DNA of 64,000 nt from Homarus americanus (GCF_018991925.1 NW_024742338.1:4499594-4563593); one strand, 5' to 3'. Positions 48,524 through 61,725 are shown, counted from the stretch's first letter. Notes: generated from the sequence alone by a model not told the origin. Translations and numbers: made by a program.

Positions 48524-48682
48524 GGTCACCTGAAGATTAAACACCCCGACTTATTTCACCTGATGATTAAACACCAAACCTAACCTAACCCACCCTCCAT
48601 AGCTTAACCTAACCCCACCAGGTAGTGTTAGGGTGTTTAATCATCAGGTGGAATACTATGTTGGGGTGTATTCAGTTGATCC
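48524..48682. mobile_element. Palindromic TTAGG-containing short element, full copy
   Basis: The left arm has GTCACCTGAAGATTAAACAC and TTTCACCTGATGATTAAAC; the right arm has GTGTTTAATCATCAGGTGGA, then GGGGTGTA and GATCC. The centre carries CCTAACCTAACC blocks and ACCAGGTAGTGTTAGG. The two arms are reverse complements over about 50 bp. This defines the family seen at many other places in the window. Confidence 0.65.
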
Positions 48683-48859
48683 ATGCATAAGGGGATACGG
48701 TTTTTAAGTGTACTATTAAGTGGAGGAAAAGTGTCTTAAGTGTATTTCTACAATACAGGAAAAGGTGTGTGTTAAGTGTACTTGGGGAGGATATTTAAGG
48801 CCGTAGCCCCTCGACTCTAACACCACAACAGGTGGGGAAGACTAAGTCAACTCTTTACC

Positions 48860-48900
48860 CAACACCGGGATTCGAGCCCAGACGTTCCACTATGGTTCTG
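48860..48900 (-). repeat. Possible tRNA-like (SINE) B-box fragment, minus strand
   Basis: GGGATTCGAGCCC reads GGGCTCGAATCCC on the minus strand, one mismatch from the B-box consensus. An A box is not clear, so this is weak support. Confidence 0.2.
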
Positions 48901-49055
48901 ACGTCACCTCAGGGAGGGTAGGAACCTCCACACAGCCTCTCAGACGTCCTGTGAGTGGCTTCGAGATCCACCCAACCTGACGAAGGAACTCCACACGCCT
49001 GCCTCATTTAACACACTTTTTGGAAAGGAGGTGACCCCGGCTGCCCCCCCACCAG

Positions 49056-49216
49056 GAGCTTCTGTCACAGGATGCGTAAGGATAAGGTGCATCGGGAGGC
49101 TGTGGCAGGAGAGACCAGCAGCACCGGCAGCAGCAGTCACAGCATTCCCTTCTGGAGGATCACCAGGTTCTCTCTCACACCTGTCAAGTACAGGGTCAAG
49201 AAGCTCACATCACTAG
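49056..49216 (+). CDS. Candidate alternative internal exon (phase 2 in, phase 1 out)
   Basis: A strong polypyrimidine acceptor (CTGCCCCCCCACCAG, ending 49055) and a second AG 15 nt downstream (CTTCTGTCACAG, ending 49070) precede an open frame containing MRKDKVHREAVAG, SIPFWRITRFSLT and VKYRVKKLTSL, closed by a GTCAGT donor at 49217. The two acceptors differ by five codons in the same frame. The exit phase leaves G, which with AC at 62245 makes Asp, so it splices in frame to the next proven exon. The entry phase (2) does not match the exon ending at 21051, so it would need another upstream exon (14120-14175 and 35549-35574 both end in phase 2). No family recognised; the segment is basic and Ser-rich. 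The alternative frame ends in TAG exactly at the donor. Moderate support only. Confidence 0.42.
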
Positions 49217-49387
49217 GTCAGTACCAAGGTCAGAGGTCACGGTGGGGGGTTCTGGCAGCAAGAAACTGGTGGTATTAACAAGGTCAAAGGTCACATTAGG
49301 TTCTTGGTCACAGGAAACAAGTACTGTACGAGGTCAAAATGCTGGTTAGAGGTCAATGGATCACTAGGGAAGGAGAGATCAGGTCAC

Positions 49388-49573
49388 GTCAGGTCAGTGT
49401 TTGATGAGGAGGGGGAGAAAGGGTTAAGGGGAGATAACCAACTCCCGAGGGTGGGAGATGAGGGGTCAGGTTACCAGCCAGTCAGGTCAGTGTTTGATGA
49501 GGAGGGGGAGAAAGGGTTAAGGGGAGATAACCAACTCCCGAGGGTGGGAGATGAGGGGTCAGGTTACCAGCCA
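49388..49573. repeat. Perfect 93-bp tandem duplication
   Basis: 49388-49480 and 49481-49573 are identical (start GTCAGGTCAGTGTTTGATG). The 93-bp length keeps frame. Identity indicates a very recent event or an assembly duplicate. Confidence 0.9.
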
Positions 49574-51400
49574 GGGAGGTCAGGTTGGTGAGGGGTCGAC
49601 CTAGGTTATGGTGGGTAATAGTGTAAGGTCAAAGTTTGAGAGATTTTTAAAGTTTTCCTGTCTGTTCCCTCTCCTTTATCCCGCCATAACTTTTAACCTT
49701 TTGCTTCAATTACCTCCATGTATGTAGTCAAATTACCCCCTCCCTCCCCCTCTCCTCCCTCATCAACCCTCCCCCAGACAATTTTGTGGTTGGTGACACT
49801 TTCCTTACGCTTCCGGTGTCTGTTCATGGCGTTGGCAGCACTGCAGGGAGAGTGAAGAAGGTCAGTGGTGCCAATATTCGGAACGTGCTGTGTTCACTCG
49901 GTCATAATAAACACTGTTCACTAGATCTTATTTAAGGTGCTTCAGCTGTCTGTCTGTGTCTCATTAAGGTAGAGTCTCAGTGTGAATCTGGAGCCATTTT
50001 GTAAGTTATATGATGTCGCACGAGTCCAGTTAAGAGGGAAATATAACTTGGGAATAATTAAAAATCTTAGCTCATGCTTGTGAGGCAAATCTAACTTAGG
50101 AACGTCTGAGAAGAATAATTTTTTACTGCTAGTTGTAAGAAATGAGAGGCAGTGTAACCCTTTGATGACTATTTAACCTCTTGATGATGATGATTATTAT
50201 TATTATTTAACCTTTTTTAACCCCTCCTTCCCTCCCTCCCTCCCTGGCCTGTTAAGAAATGCGCTGAGCAACCACCCGTGTGTTCTCTTCTCCCTTGAGG
50301 AAGTTGGTGTCATGAATTAGGCAACAGAGGAGGGCGATAGGAGGCCCCTGGGGTACATCACCAGCACGTGTCTCTGGCTGGGCGAGACTGAGAGGTGTGG
50401 TCGCTGGTGTGTGTGTGTGTGTGTGAGGTTAGGTTAGGCATTGGTGGTAGTTGTTGTAATTATAATATTGATAAATTAAATTAAATGTTAGTTTTTGGGT
50501 TTAAGTAACTTAGAGTAGGCATGTGTAACTGAGGTAGTAGGCAGATTAAGTTAGGTGTAGTAACTGGTAAACTAGATTAGGTATTAGTTAACTGTTAGCA
50601 GAAAAACCAGCTCATCTCATTCTGGCAATAGATAATAAGCTACAGTAGTGGTAGTAAGATAGTAGGTACCAGTGTATTGTTTGGTAGTACCGCGATAAGA
50701 TTACCTGTACGTGGTGAGGCATGGTGTTAACCCCTTCCCCGTGGTTTTAGTTGATATTCTACGAGCACCCATTTAATACGTCTACTACAACGACCCCTTC
50801 CCTTTAAAACCTCTACCATAACGACGCTCTTCCCTTGTATTTAATCTCACTTCCATAACGACTTTCTCCCATTTTTTAATTTGTCTTACTGGACCACCTG
50901 GTGAACAGGAAGGAAAATTGCGAAGCTGCTGGGCGAGACTTGATTGGATTACATCTCTGGCCAGAGTTATCCCCCTCGACCGACTCATGACGTCACGGAG
51001 TTTGTTTCCCTGGCAGACGACGAGCCTAAAAGATTTCCCACCCATCTGTCCCACTCTTTCTGTGTCGAGATTAATCAACTTTTACGATGTTATCCACGAG
51101 TGTTTACTATTTCTTATTTTATCTTTGTGTAAATTAAATACACTACATATTATAAAAAATCAATTATTTTGATTAATTTTCTCTAATCGCGTGTTAACAG
51201 TAATTGAATATCTCGCTAGGAGTGTTGACACTTAATTTTTAACACTTATGTTATTGCTGTTTCACTTAACTTAATTGCTTTTTTGCAATAGAGACGAAAC
51301 ACCTTTGTTATTTATTGGCATTTCAACCTTGTCGCCTCAAAGTTCTGGTGTATATAAGTACATTTAGTAGTAATTTAAGGATGGCTAGTGTTCGCCTTCA
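49574..51400. other. Unique sequence, no gene seen
   Basis: C/T-rich patches, a short (GT)n at about 50408-50426, a GGTAGT/TTAGGT-rich field and TGACGTCA at 50988. Open frames at 50785-51172 are not recognised. Confidence 0.35.
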
Positions 51401-51499
51401 CTTTACCAGCTGTATGTATGTTAAGTGAGGTACCCGTTCACAGCTGGGTGGACTGAGAGCTGCCTCGGGTATGGACCAGCAACTATTAAGGCAGAAAGC

Positions 51500-51737
51500 G
51501 AGCGATGTATCCACTAGATGTGTGTGTGTGTGTGTCTTTATTTTTTTGAGAGGTGACATGTAAAGACACAGACAGGTAAAGAGACGCACAGACAGACAGA
51601 TGAACATGCAGACAGGTAGACAGGGAAATTTGCACCATGCATTATTTAGATAAACGTGTGTGGGGTGGAGCAGGGAGGGAGTGGGGACAGAGAGAGGTGG
51701 GCTAGACTGGGAGAGGAAAGAAGAGGGGTGGGGTCGG

Positions 51738-51771
<34 letters not shown>

Positions 51772-52260
51772 GAACTTGGCTGGGAAAGGAAGGGTGGGGC
51801 CGGGCTTTTGAGGGTGTGGGTGCCGGCCTGGAGGAGGGAGAGGGAAGGAGAGTGGTGCGAGAGGGGAGAGAGAGAGAGAGAGGGAGAAGTGACCTGACAA
51901 ATTTCCTCCCCACCTCCACCTGTTCCGCTCTTGGTGTTGTTATTCTCTCTCTCATTCTTCGTCCTCTTTGTTTCCTCCTCCTCTTATATTCTCCCTCGCT
52001 TTTATTTTTACCCCCGGTCTTCTTTTCTTTCCTGTTTTATTTTACCTCCCCAGTTTTCTCCTCCACTCCATCTACTCTTCTTACTTCCTTTGTTCTTTCC
52101 TTAATCCTCTTTGAAACCCGATTCTTCCTTCTCTTTCTCCTTTTGTTCCTGTTAATTTCCTCTTGTTTCCACTTTCCTTTTCTTTCACTTAATCTTACCT
52201 AACTTTTTACTCTTCTCTCTTTTACACCTCCTCCGTTCTTCCTCCTTATTCCCTCCTTCC
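51500..52260. repeat. Low complexity: (GT)n, (GA)n and long T/C-rich stretch
   Basis: (GT)n 51519-51535; (GA)n 51742-51769; GGAG-rich 51655-51895; T/C-rich 51935-52265. The open frame over the T-rich part is composition-driven. Confidence 0.65.
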
Positions 52261-53794
52261 TTCCATCTCCCTTATTTGTTTCGGCTGTGTATGGGGGGAA
52301 CATATTGAACAATTGAACAGGTATAAATAAGAAAATCAGGTGTGTTGGTAAGATAGAAACCCACACACACACGAACCAACTTTGAACCTCCGTGATGTTC
52401 CCTTTAAAACCTAAGTCATTGAACCTTATAAATAAACAAAACAAGAACGTAAACCTACAGACAGACAGACAGACGAACAGACAGGGGCGAGACAATGTTA
52501 CCAGATCTTCGTAACCTCAGCATCTTATGTAAACAGGAATTGGAAGGACAGAAAATTAATCCGTTTATTTTTCATCATAAAGTTTTAAAGATGAATTAAA
52601 AGAAAATGGAAGTAAAATCTACGTTCAGTTTAATGGTGATATAATCGAAACGTTCAATGAAACAAGTGAAATTTAAACAACCAAATGACTTAAATTTATT
52701 TAAGTATTTGAATATAATGAATTAATTTAAAACACCTATGTTATATTTCTATTAGTTACTTAGCCATATTAATTAACTGGGTATGATATAAATAAGTTAC
52801 TTTTACTTTCACCTGCAGGTAACTTTCACATAACACTAACCTGACGTGCAAGCAGAAACAATTACCTGCCCATACTTTCTCTTTAAGGTCGGTATTCCGT
52901 AACACTGGTGGCGTCTGTGGCTCGCATCGCTGAGTGCTGTAGCCACCCAAGTACTGAAGCTGTTATGAGAGAATGGCAAAACTGAGTAGGTGACCAGTTT
53001 TTATGAGAGTTTGCCATGTTTGGGAGGCGGTGGTAGGTGGCAACGGCACCCATGTGTCTACTGCGACGTACTCCCCTCCTGTTTTATCCTCGTCCTGTTG
53101 TGTAACCGACCCAAACATTGATGATCCTTTATCCAGCTTCGTAAAGTATAAGATACATTCTGTACAGCCTTACTATTATTGCGCACCGTTTATTTTCAAG
53201 CTATGTCGTAATCTGTAAAAAACTTGCTCCTATAATTTAACGTATAATTTAATGTTTAACCGCAATAAGTATTCAGTTAATAATGTTTTCAGTATATGTA
53301 TTTTATGGCATAATTTCTTGCTCTTTCTCGTAGTGTAACCGATCCAAACACTGATGCTCTTTTGTTCATCTCTCCAAATTGCAATAATCTGTACAAATAA
53401 AACTATCATCAGAATATAATATGCAATATGAAGACACTGTTATTAATATGATAGTGTCAAGTCTAACAATGATAAATATACAGTCGGGTAATAATGAAAT
53501 AAGATTACTTTATATAACATGGCGTAAAATCACACGACATTTTACAGGTGGGGCAGAATTAACAGACGGACGCAACATCTGACCAAAACACTGTTGTAGG
53601 TTTGGTTAGGAGTTGATACAATCTGACCTGATGATTAACACAATGTAATTTTAAACTTTTATTTACTATTAACCTGAGAGAGAAAGTTGCAGGATGTCGG
53701 GTAACAAATTGTGGTGGTAATTGTGGCAGCCAAGCGCTTCGTTATTTTATCGTAAAGTTACATTTTTCTTATTATTTCCAAGGTTTGGTTAGGG
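52261..53794. other. AT-rich unique sequence
   Basis: An AG|GT site with a pyrimidine-rich lead (TTTTACTTTCACCTGCAG|GTAACT) occurs at 52818. 'GTAACCGA(C/T)CCAAACA.TGATG' appears twice (53102 and 53336), a diverged direct repeat. No gene. Confidence 0.4.
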
Positions 53795-54066
53795 TTACAT
53801 AGTGAGGTAATATTTTGGTTAGGTTTGATTAAGTTAGGTTTGACTAGGTTAGGTATGTTTAGATTAAGTTGGGTTAGATTCGATTAACTTAGGTTAGATT
53901 AGATTAACTTGGGTTAGATTCGATTAACTTGGGTTAGATTTGATTAACTTTGGTTAGATTAGATTACTGTACGCTGGATTAGATTAAGTTGTGTTAGATT
54001 AGATTACTTTACGTTGGATTAGATAACGTTAGTATGAAACATGGTGAAATAAGCTGGAGTGTCTAA
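53795..54066 (+). repeat. Degenerate TTAGR tract ending in a palindromic-element arm
   Basis: About 240 bp of GGTTAGATTAGATTAAC-type repeats, then GAAATAAGCTGGAGTGTC (right arm). The tract is more diverged than at 8086. Confidence 0.55.
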
Positions 54067-54989
54067 TTTTCAATAGCTCCTTGATCTTCTAATAGGACGA
54101 AGTGATTAATAGATAAATAAGAGTTAAATAGTACTGACAGCATCGACTAATCTTGCCGCGTTGGTGCTCGAGGACAGGTGAGCTAGGGAAGGAGGAACAC
54201 CGCCCATACTCGACCCACACACACAGCCGCACCTACACGGCTCTTACCAAGGTTGTCTCTCTTCATTCTGGTCTTTTAACTGGTGTTGTGTGAACGTCTG
54301 TAGTTAAGGTAGAGTTTCAGTAATTTTGTCTCCTAACTGGGGCAACTATGTGAACGATCATATTAACTTATATTATTATAATTAAATGTGGGTTATAAAG
54401 AATTAATTGGTCGTTAATTATGGGTTATAAGGTATCATTAATGCGCGTTATATCAATGTACATTATATTTTATATTTATAGTGTATGTGTGTTTGGTTAT
54501 CCTTATAAATATGACCATCGCTGTTGGTAATTTTTCGATATACTCAAGTTGTTGTCATTGGTACGAAAGTCCGCCAAATTTACGGGAACTGAAGACAATG
54601 TATCCTAACCTAACCTAACCTAACCTAACCTTTTTGTATTTAATCAAACGACCTTAATTTAACCTTATCTTAGTCTAACGTTAATTGACATAACCTTTTT
54701 GTAAGTAATCTAACTTCAACTAACCTATCGTAACCCAAACATAACCTAACCTAAATTTAACCTCATCCACACCGAGAAGAAGCGAGTCCCAGCTAACCAA
54801 ATCTAAAGTTACCAACACAATGATGTGAATTATCTGGGCGTGTCCCGGAACATGTCACGTACACCCGAGTCAGTTTTCACCCAATTTTGTAAACATACTG
54901 TACACATCTGGAAGCTAAATGATGCCATAAAAGGCTAAATAAGATAAAATAAAAAATGGAGACATTAATTAAACAAAACGACAACCCTG
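54067..54989. other. AT-rich unique sequence with CCTAA tracts
   Basis: CCTAACCTAACC at 54604-54630 and a degenerate field to 54760. No gene. Confidence 0.4.
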
Positions 54990-54994
54990 TATTG

Positions 54995-55288
54995 TTAGCT
55001 GTGGGAGTACTGTGGCTACTATACTGTTAGCTGTGTGAGTACTGTGGCTACTATACTGTTAGCTGTGTGAGTACTGTGGCTACTATACTGTTAGCTGTGT
55101 GAGTACTGTGGCTGTGTGACTGTGGCTACTGTTGGCTGTGTGAATACTGTTAGCTGTGTGAGTACTGTGGCTACTATACTGTTAGCTGTGTGAGTACTGT
55201 GGCTACTATACTGTTAGCTGTGTGAGTACTGTGGCTACTATACTGTTAGCTGTGTGAGTACTGTGGCTACTATACTGTTAGCTGTAGT
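54995..55288. repeat. 32-bp minisatellite
   Basis: CTGTGGCTACTATACTGTTA plus GCTGTGTGAGTA, about nine copies. Confidence 0.9.
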
Positions 55289-55369
55289 AAATAGCTGAAC
55301 TCCTTAATCTCGGGTAATGATCTCAACCCGTTAACTCTTCAGGCTAGTAGACGACAAAAAAAAACTAGG

Positions 55370-55520
55370 AGCTGCTACTAGTTCGCTGCCTTGCTACTAG
55401 GAGCTGCTACTAGTTCGCTGCCTTGCTACTAGGAGCTGCTACTAGTTCGCCGCCTTGCTGCTAGGAGCTGCTACTTGTTCGCCGCCAGGAGCTGCAACTA
55501 GGAGCTGCTACTAGCCCGCC
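55370..55520. repeat. About 32-bp array (GGAGCTGCTACTAG)
   Basis: Four or five copies of GGAGCTGCTACTAGTTCGC plus TGCCTTGCTACTA. Confidence 0.85.
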
Positions 55521-55837
55521 GCCATACTAACTAGCTGTTCCTAGGACCTTGAGAGAAAGGGTATAAGGGGGACGGGGGCAGAGCATGAGAGAGAGAGGCA
55601 GGACAGTAGAGAGAGAGAGAAACGGATAAGTGAGACAGATAAAGTATGTGTGAGAGAGAGGTCAGGACACATAGCAGGTAGGAGTGGAGTGCCCTGGGCT
55701 GGGTTGGACTCCACAGCTGTTGCATAGCCGGCAGCAGGACAAGCCTCCTCCTTCTCTTGCAGCATTAGGTTAGACTCCGCGTAAGTCTTAAACTGACCAC
55801 GGAGCCTTTACCACACACACACACATACTAAGTAACA

Positions 55838-56225
55838 AGCACAACTAATGACGTCACCTGATAAACACACAGCTAATGACGTCACTTAATAACAAGCACA
55901 ACTAATGACGTCACCTGATAAACACAGCTAATGACGTCACTTAATAACAAACACAACTAATGACGTCACCTGATAAACACACAGCTAATGACGTCACTTA
56001 ATAACAAACACAACTAATGACGTCACCTGATAAACACACAGCTAATGACGTCACTTAATAACAAACACAACTAATGACGTCACCTGATAAACACACAGCT
56101 AATGACGTCACTTAATAACAAGCACAACTAATGACGTCACCTGATAAACACAGCTAATGACGTCACTTAATAACAAACACAACTAATGACGTCACCTGAT
56201 AAAAACACAGTTAATGACGTCACGT
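55838..56225. repeat. Array of 14 perfect CRE palindromes
   Basis: Alternating half units CTAATGACGTCACCTGATAA and CTAATGACGTCACTTAATAA, higher-order period about 56-58 bp. TGACGTCA is intact in all 14. Confidence 0.95.
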
Positions 56226-56945
56226 GTACCTATAGCTGCTTGTGTAGGAAATTGATGATGGGATTTTTTTTTATTGGAAATTGATGTTATATAATAAAAT
56301 GATGGTACTTGTTTATGGAATTGATGATGTCTTTGTGGGTTTAGTGCCGTAGTCCTCTCCAGTCCATCTTGTTCGTAGTAATTATCCTACATTGGGGTAT
56401 TTTAGCCGATTTGAAACAACGATAATATTAAGCTATTTTTATCCAAGTTCTCATATCTCAGCTGTCCAAAGGTGCCCATGAGATTCAAAGTTCAAATCCT
56501 CAAAGGTTCGTAACTTAAAAATTTTCCTCGTATATTGAATCCAAATAGTGAGGGGTTTTTTTATTACACGAGTTCACTGATCTTTGTGATCGCCTAAATG
56601 AGTCGATATAATTTTAACGGGAAAATTTTTTCTCCTTTTAACCGCATATCTATTATACCAAACACGTGTCAATTGAAAAAAAATACATGCCAGCGTTTAA
56701 TTCTGATGAAAATGTAAGCCAAACGATGTTATTCTCACGGGTAAAAAGCTAGTGAGTGATGCTTGATGTATGATAGTCAAGGGGTGGGGGGGGGCAGCAG
56801 GTGTTTGAACTTTCCGCCATCTTTACAGCGGTGAACGTAATTTGGTTTTAGACACGCGATGGGAGTGAGGGAGTCGGGGAGGTGGGTACTGTATTCACCT
56901 CTCAAAGATGTCCGTCCGATCGTTGATAGTTGTAATCCTCAGTGG
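56226..56945. other. Unique sequence, no gene seen
   Basis: AT-rich with a G run at 56786-56793. Confidence 0.4.
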
Positions 56946-56946
56946 T

Positions 56947-58500
<1,554 letters not shown>

Positions 58501-58529
58501 AAACGTGCATAGTAATCTGTACGACACTA

Positions 58530-59100
58530 AAGGGGGGGAGGGTAGAGAGAGAGCAAGAGCGGAAGGGATAAAGGGAGAGAGGAGGGGGATAAAGGTAGAG
58601 AGAGAAAGAGATGAGTAATGGCTGTTGTCATTGCTTGATTCAAACTGCCATCCACCCTCACCTTACCTCCAACACTCCCCTTCACCTCTCCCCTTACTGT
58701 GCTCAGATCACCCCTTACCCCTGCATTACTTCCCTGACCGTCACACACGCACACACACACACTTCCGCACACTTGCGTCGAGATGTCTGCCACCCCCAAG
58801 CTTCCTACGTCACTCTTCACCCCTTCCTCCCCCTTCTCCCTCCGCTTCCTCTCCCCTCCCCTCCCCTCACACACACACACACACACACACACCTGTACGC
58901 ACACACCTTTGTCCTCACACAGCGCCACACCTGCCTCGGCTTTCCCACCCCAAACTACGGCTACACCCAGACTGAGAAAGGTGTCGTGTGTATTCTGAAG
59001 CGTGGAGGAGAGTGTATAGTGAAAGCAAGGAGAAAGAAAAGAGAACAAAGAATAAAGCAGAGAAATGTGGCAGAGAAATTTGTGTGTGTGTGTGAGATAA
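58530..59100. repeat. Low-complexity patches: (GA)n, (CA)n, CCCTCC-rich
   Basis: GAGAGA 58540-58615, ACACAC 58743-58762 and 58868-58893, C/T-rich 58815-58870. Overlapping open frames on both strands follow this composition. Confidence 0.6.
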
Positions 59101-59604
59101 TAACTGCGAGGAGAGACTGACAACAGCACGGTGCAGAAGGAAGGCCCCCCAACTAAACCAGGATTGAGAACTCTCACTGGAAATCATTGTTGTCCTTTTG
59201 TCACGTTACTCCAGAAGACCTGGAAATATTAAGTCCGTTCATCTGTCAGTGTCTTGTGTACATTATAAAAGTCTTGATTTGTTTTTTTAACAAATTACTG
59301 TTTAATAATTGGGCCGTTTGGATGCCTTCCACAATTTGTATTTAACCTCCTCATTTTGGGAACCACTTATTCATTTTCCATCTCCCTATCAGACTTTCAT
59401 CAAGAACGCGTTAAAACTTAAACAGATATTGGGTGTGTGAATACGAGCCAACAAAATATCGAGCAAGTTTGATAAGTTAGTTGATTAATCAGTATACGAG
59501 TATAAACTAACAAAATCCCACACGAGTTCGAAAATTATCAATATTTCCCCATCATTGTTTTGTGCATTTGCGACCACTTGTGCTCAGTGTTTTCCTCAGC
59601 CGGG

Positions 59605-60110
59605 TACCTGGATCCACTGAATAATGTTACGGGTTCTGGATCCACTGAATAATGTTACGGGTTCTGGATCCACTGAATAATGTTACGGGTTCTGGATCCA
59701 CTGAATAATGTTACGGGTTCTGGATCCACTGAATAATGTTACGGGTTCTGGATCCACTGAATAATGTTACGGGTACCTGAAACCACTGAATAATGTTACG
59801 GGTACCTGAAGCCACTGAATAATGTTACGGGTTCTGGATCCACTGAATAATGTTACGGGTACCTGAAACCACTGAATAATGTTACGGGTACCTGAAGCCA
59901 CTGAATAATGTTATAGGTACCTGGAGCTACTGAATAATGTTACGGGTACCTGAAGCCACTGAATAATGTTACGGGTACCTGAAGCCACTGAATAATGTTA
60001 TAGGTACCTGGAGCTACTGAATAATGTTACGGGTACCTGAAGCCACTGAATAATGTTATAGGTACCTGGAGCTACTGAATCATGTTATGGGTACCTGGAG
60101 CCGCGGGATT
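59605..60110. repeat. 28/29-bp minisatellite with two unit types
   Basis: Common part ACTGAATAATGTTACGGGT followed either by TCTGGATCC (left copies) or ACCTGAAGCC/ACCTGGAGCT (right copies). The switch is nearly clean near 59770, with one TCTGGATCC copy reappearing at about 59830. Confidence 0.9.
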
Positions 60111-60260
60111 TTGTTGCAAGTGTAAGTCAAGATGTATCCCGCTTTTATTATAACTATATACAGGTTTATACTTGCTGTGACTTCCAAAGATCCTCGATAT
60201 TGTTTTTCTTTTTTGTAGTACGATTTTTTACTGAAGGAATGGTTGTGGAAATGCGGGAAT

Positions 60261-60262
<2 letters not shown>

Positions 60263-60307
<45 letters not shown>
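60263..60307. repeat. (GA)n
   Basis: Uninterrupted GA run. Confidence 0.95.
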
Positions 60308-60308
<1 letters not shown>

Positions 60309-60749
60309 CTGCGAGAGGGAAGGTGAGATTAGAGGAATCTAATAAAAGAATGAAGTTTAAACAAAGAAATTATCAGTAGCGGAATAAAATAATGTATGTC
60401 AAAATGTCCAAGGAAAATACGACTGGCGGCGGTTGGCGGTACTTGCGTGGGCTTCAACGGGGCCATACTAGTGGATGTGGCGCTCAGTCCAGACAACTTA
60501 AAGGCTCCTACGATGATTATTACTCGTAGCTGGAGATGTTAGAGTGTACCTTACGGTTTACTGGTTGACCTAAAGGTAAAAACCATAGAAATAACGTCTA
60601 AAAATAGAACAAAACTGCCTTAGATATGTTCATTATGCCAAAGTTAACGTGAGGCTATCCAAAGATTCTCAGATCTAATTGCCACCTAAAACTTTTATAA
60701 GATGATTAGATGAATGTGTAGGAAATTTACTTCCGGTATAACTTTTAAG

Positions 60750-60751
<2 letters not shown>

Positions 60752-60808
<57 letters not shown>
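60752..60808. repeat. (TA)n
   Basis: About 55 bp, followed by TTTATTTATATATAT. Confidence 0.9.
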
Positions 60809-60811
<3 letters not shown>

Positions 60812-61034
60812 TTATATATATTTATATTTGTGTGTGTATGTATGTATCCAGCACATAATGGCGGCGCAGTCCCTGGTTGTAATAGGGTACGGTAAAGTGC
60901 GGTGAACCACAAAGTATCGTACAGCAGCCAGTGAGAGTGAAGGATAGGTGCTTTGACGTACACGGTCCTTCATCGTCCACGATTCCACAACTTACGCGGT
61001 CCTTTAACGTACAGTCGTACACGACTCTAGCTAA

Positions 61035-61140
61035 AGTGATTTTATAGCATACACGGTGCTTCAACGACAACGTACACGGTGCTTCAATGACAACGTACAC
61101 GGTGCTTCAACGACAACGTACACGGTGCTTCAATGACAAC
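61035..61140. repeat. 23-bp minisatellite
   Basis: Four or five copies of CACGGTGCTTCAACGACAAC plus GTA. Confidence 0.85.
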
Positions 61141-61722
61141 GTACACTGCTTCAACGTAAACGGTACTTCAGAGTACACGGTCTTAAAACGTGCAGGGGCT
61201 GTGGAACCTTAGCTTGCAATGGCTGAGTTACACTAGTTTCATGTAGGAAGTGCACAACGTTACATACTGTACCTTGAGATTCTTGCTCATAATGACTTAA
61301 AACTCACAACTATGAAGTCTGCAGAAATTGGTATTGTTCATGGAAGATGTTTAAACTGTAATGTATTACAATCTTAAAGCGCGTAATCTAGGTTAATAAA
61401 TGAACGAGTTCTCAATGTTTAAATATTTAAGTGATACATTCACCCAGAAATCCTTCGATAAACATAGTTTCACATTCTTTGATGTTGACTAGTTCTTCCG
61501 ATACAAAGCTTCGCTGGCCAGGAGATGACAAGGATACGTACCTCCTTGTTCACTCACGGTTTCCGGACATGACATTCTCTCTACTACACGGTATTGACAG
61601 TGGCCTTTGTTATTTGTGTTTCCTGAATCCTTGAGAATGTTACCTATTCAAAAGTTCAGTAAATATTCCATTTATTTTTACGTAACTTTTTCGTCAACTT
61701 TGCTGTGAAGTTACAGTCGATC

Positions 61723-61725
<3 letters not shown>

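Noticed and set aside
58527..59187. Overlapping frames of 90-216 codons on both strands
   Set aside because: Driven by (GA)n, (CA)n and C/T-rich composition; no domain or splice evidence.
60404..60529. 41-codon ORF starting MSKENTTGGGWRYLRGL in a GC-richer patch
   Set aside because: No homology recognised and two frames are open over the patch; not enough to call a gene.
61431..61634. Frame with DTKLRWPGDDKDTYLLVHSRF, somewhat protein-like
   Set aside because: No family recognised, weak splice signals, and no phase-compatible donor to 62245; kept only as a note.
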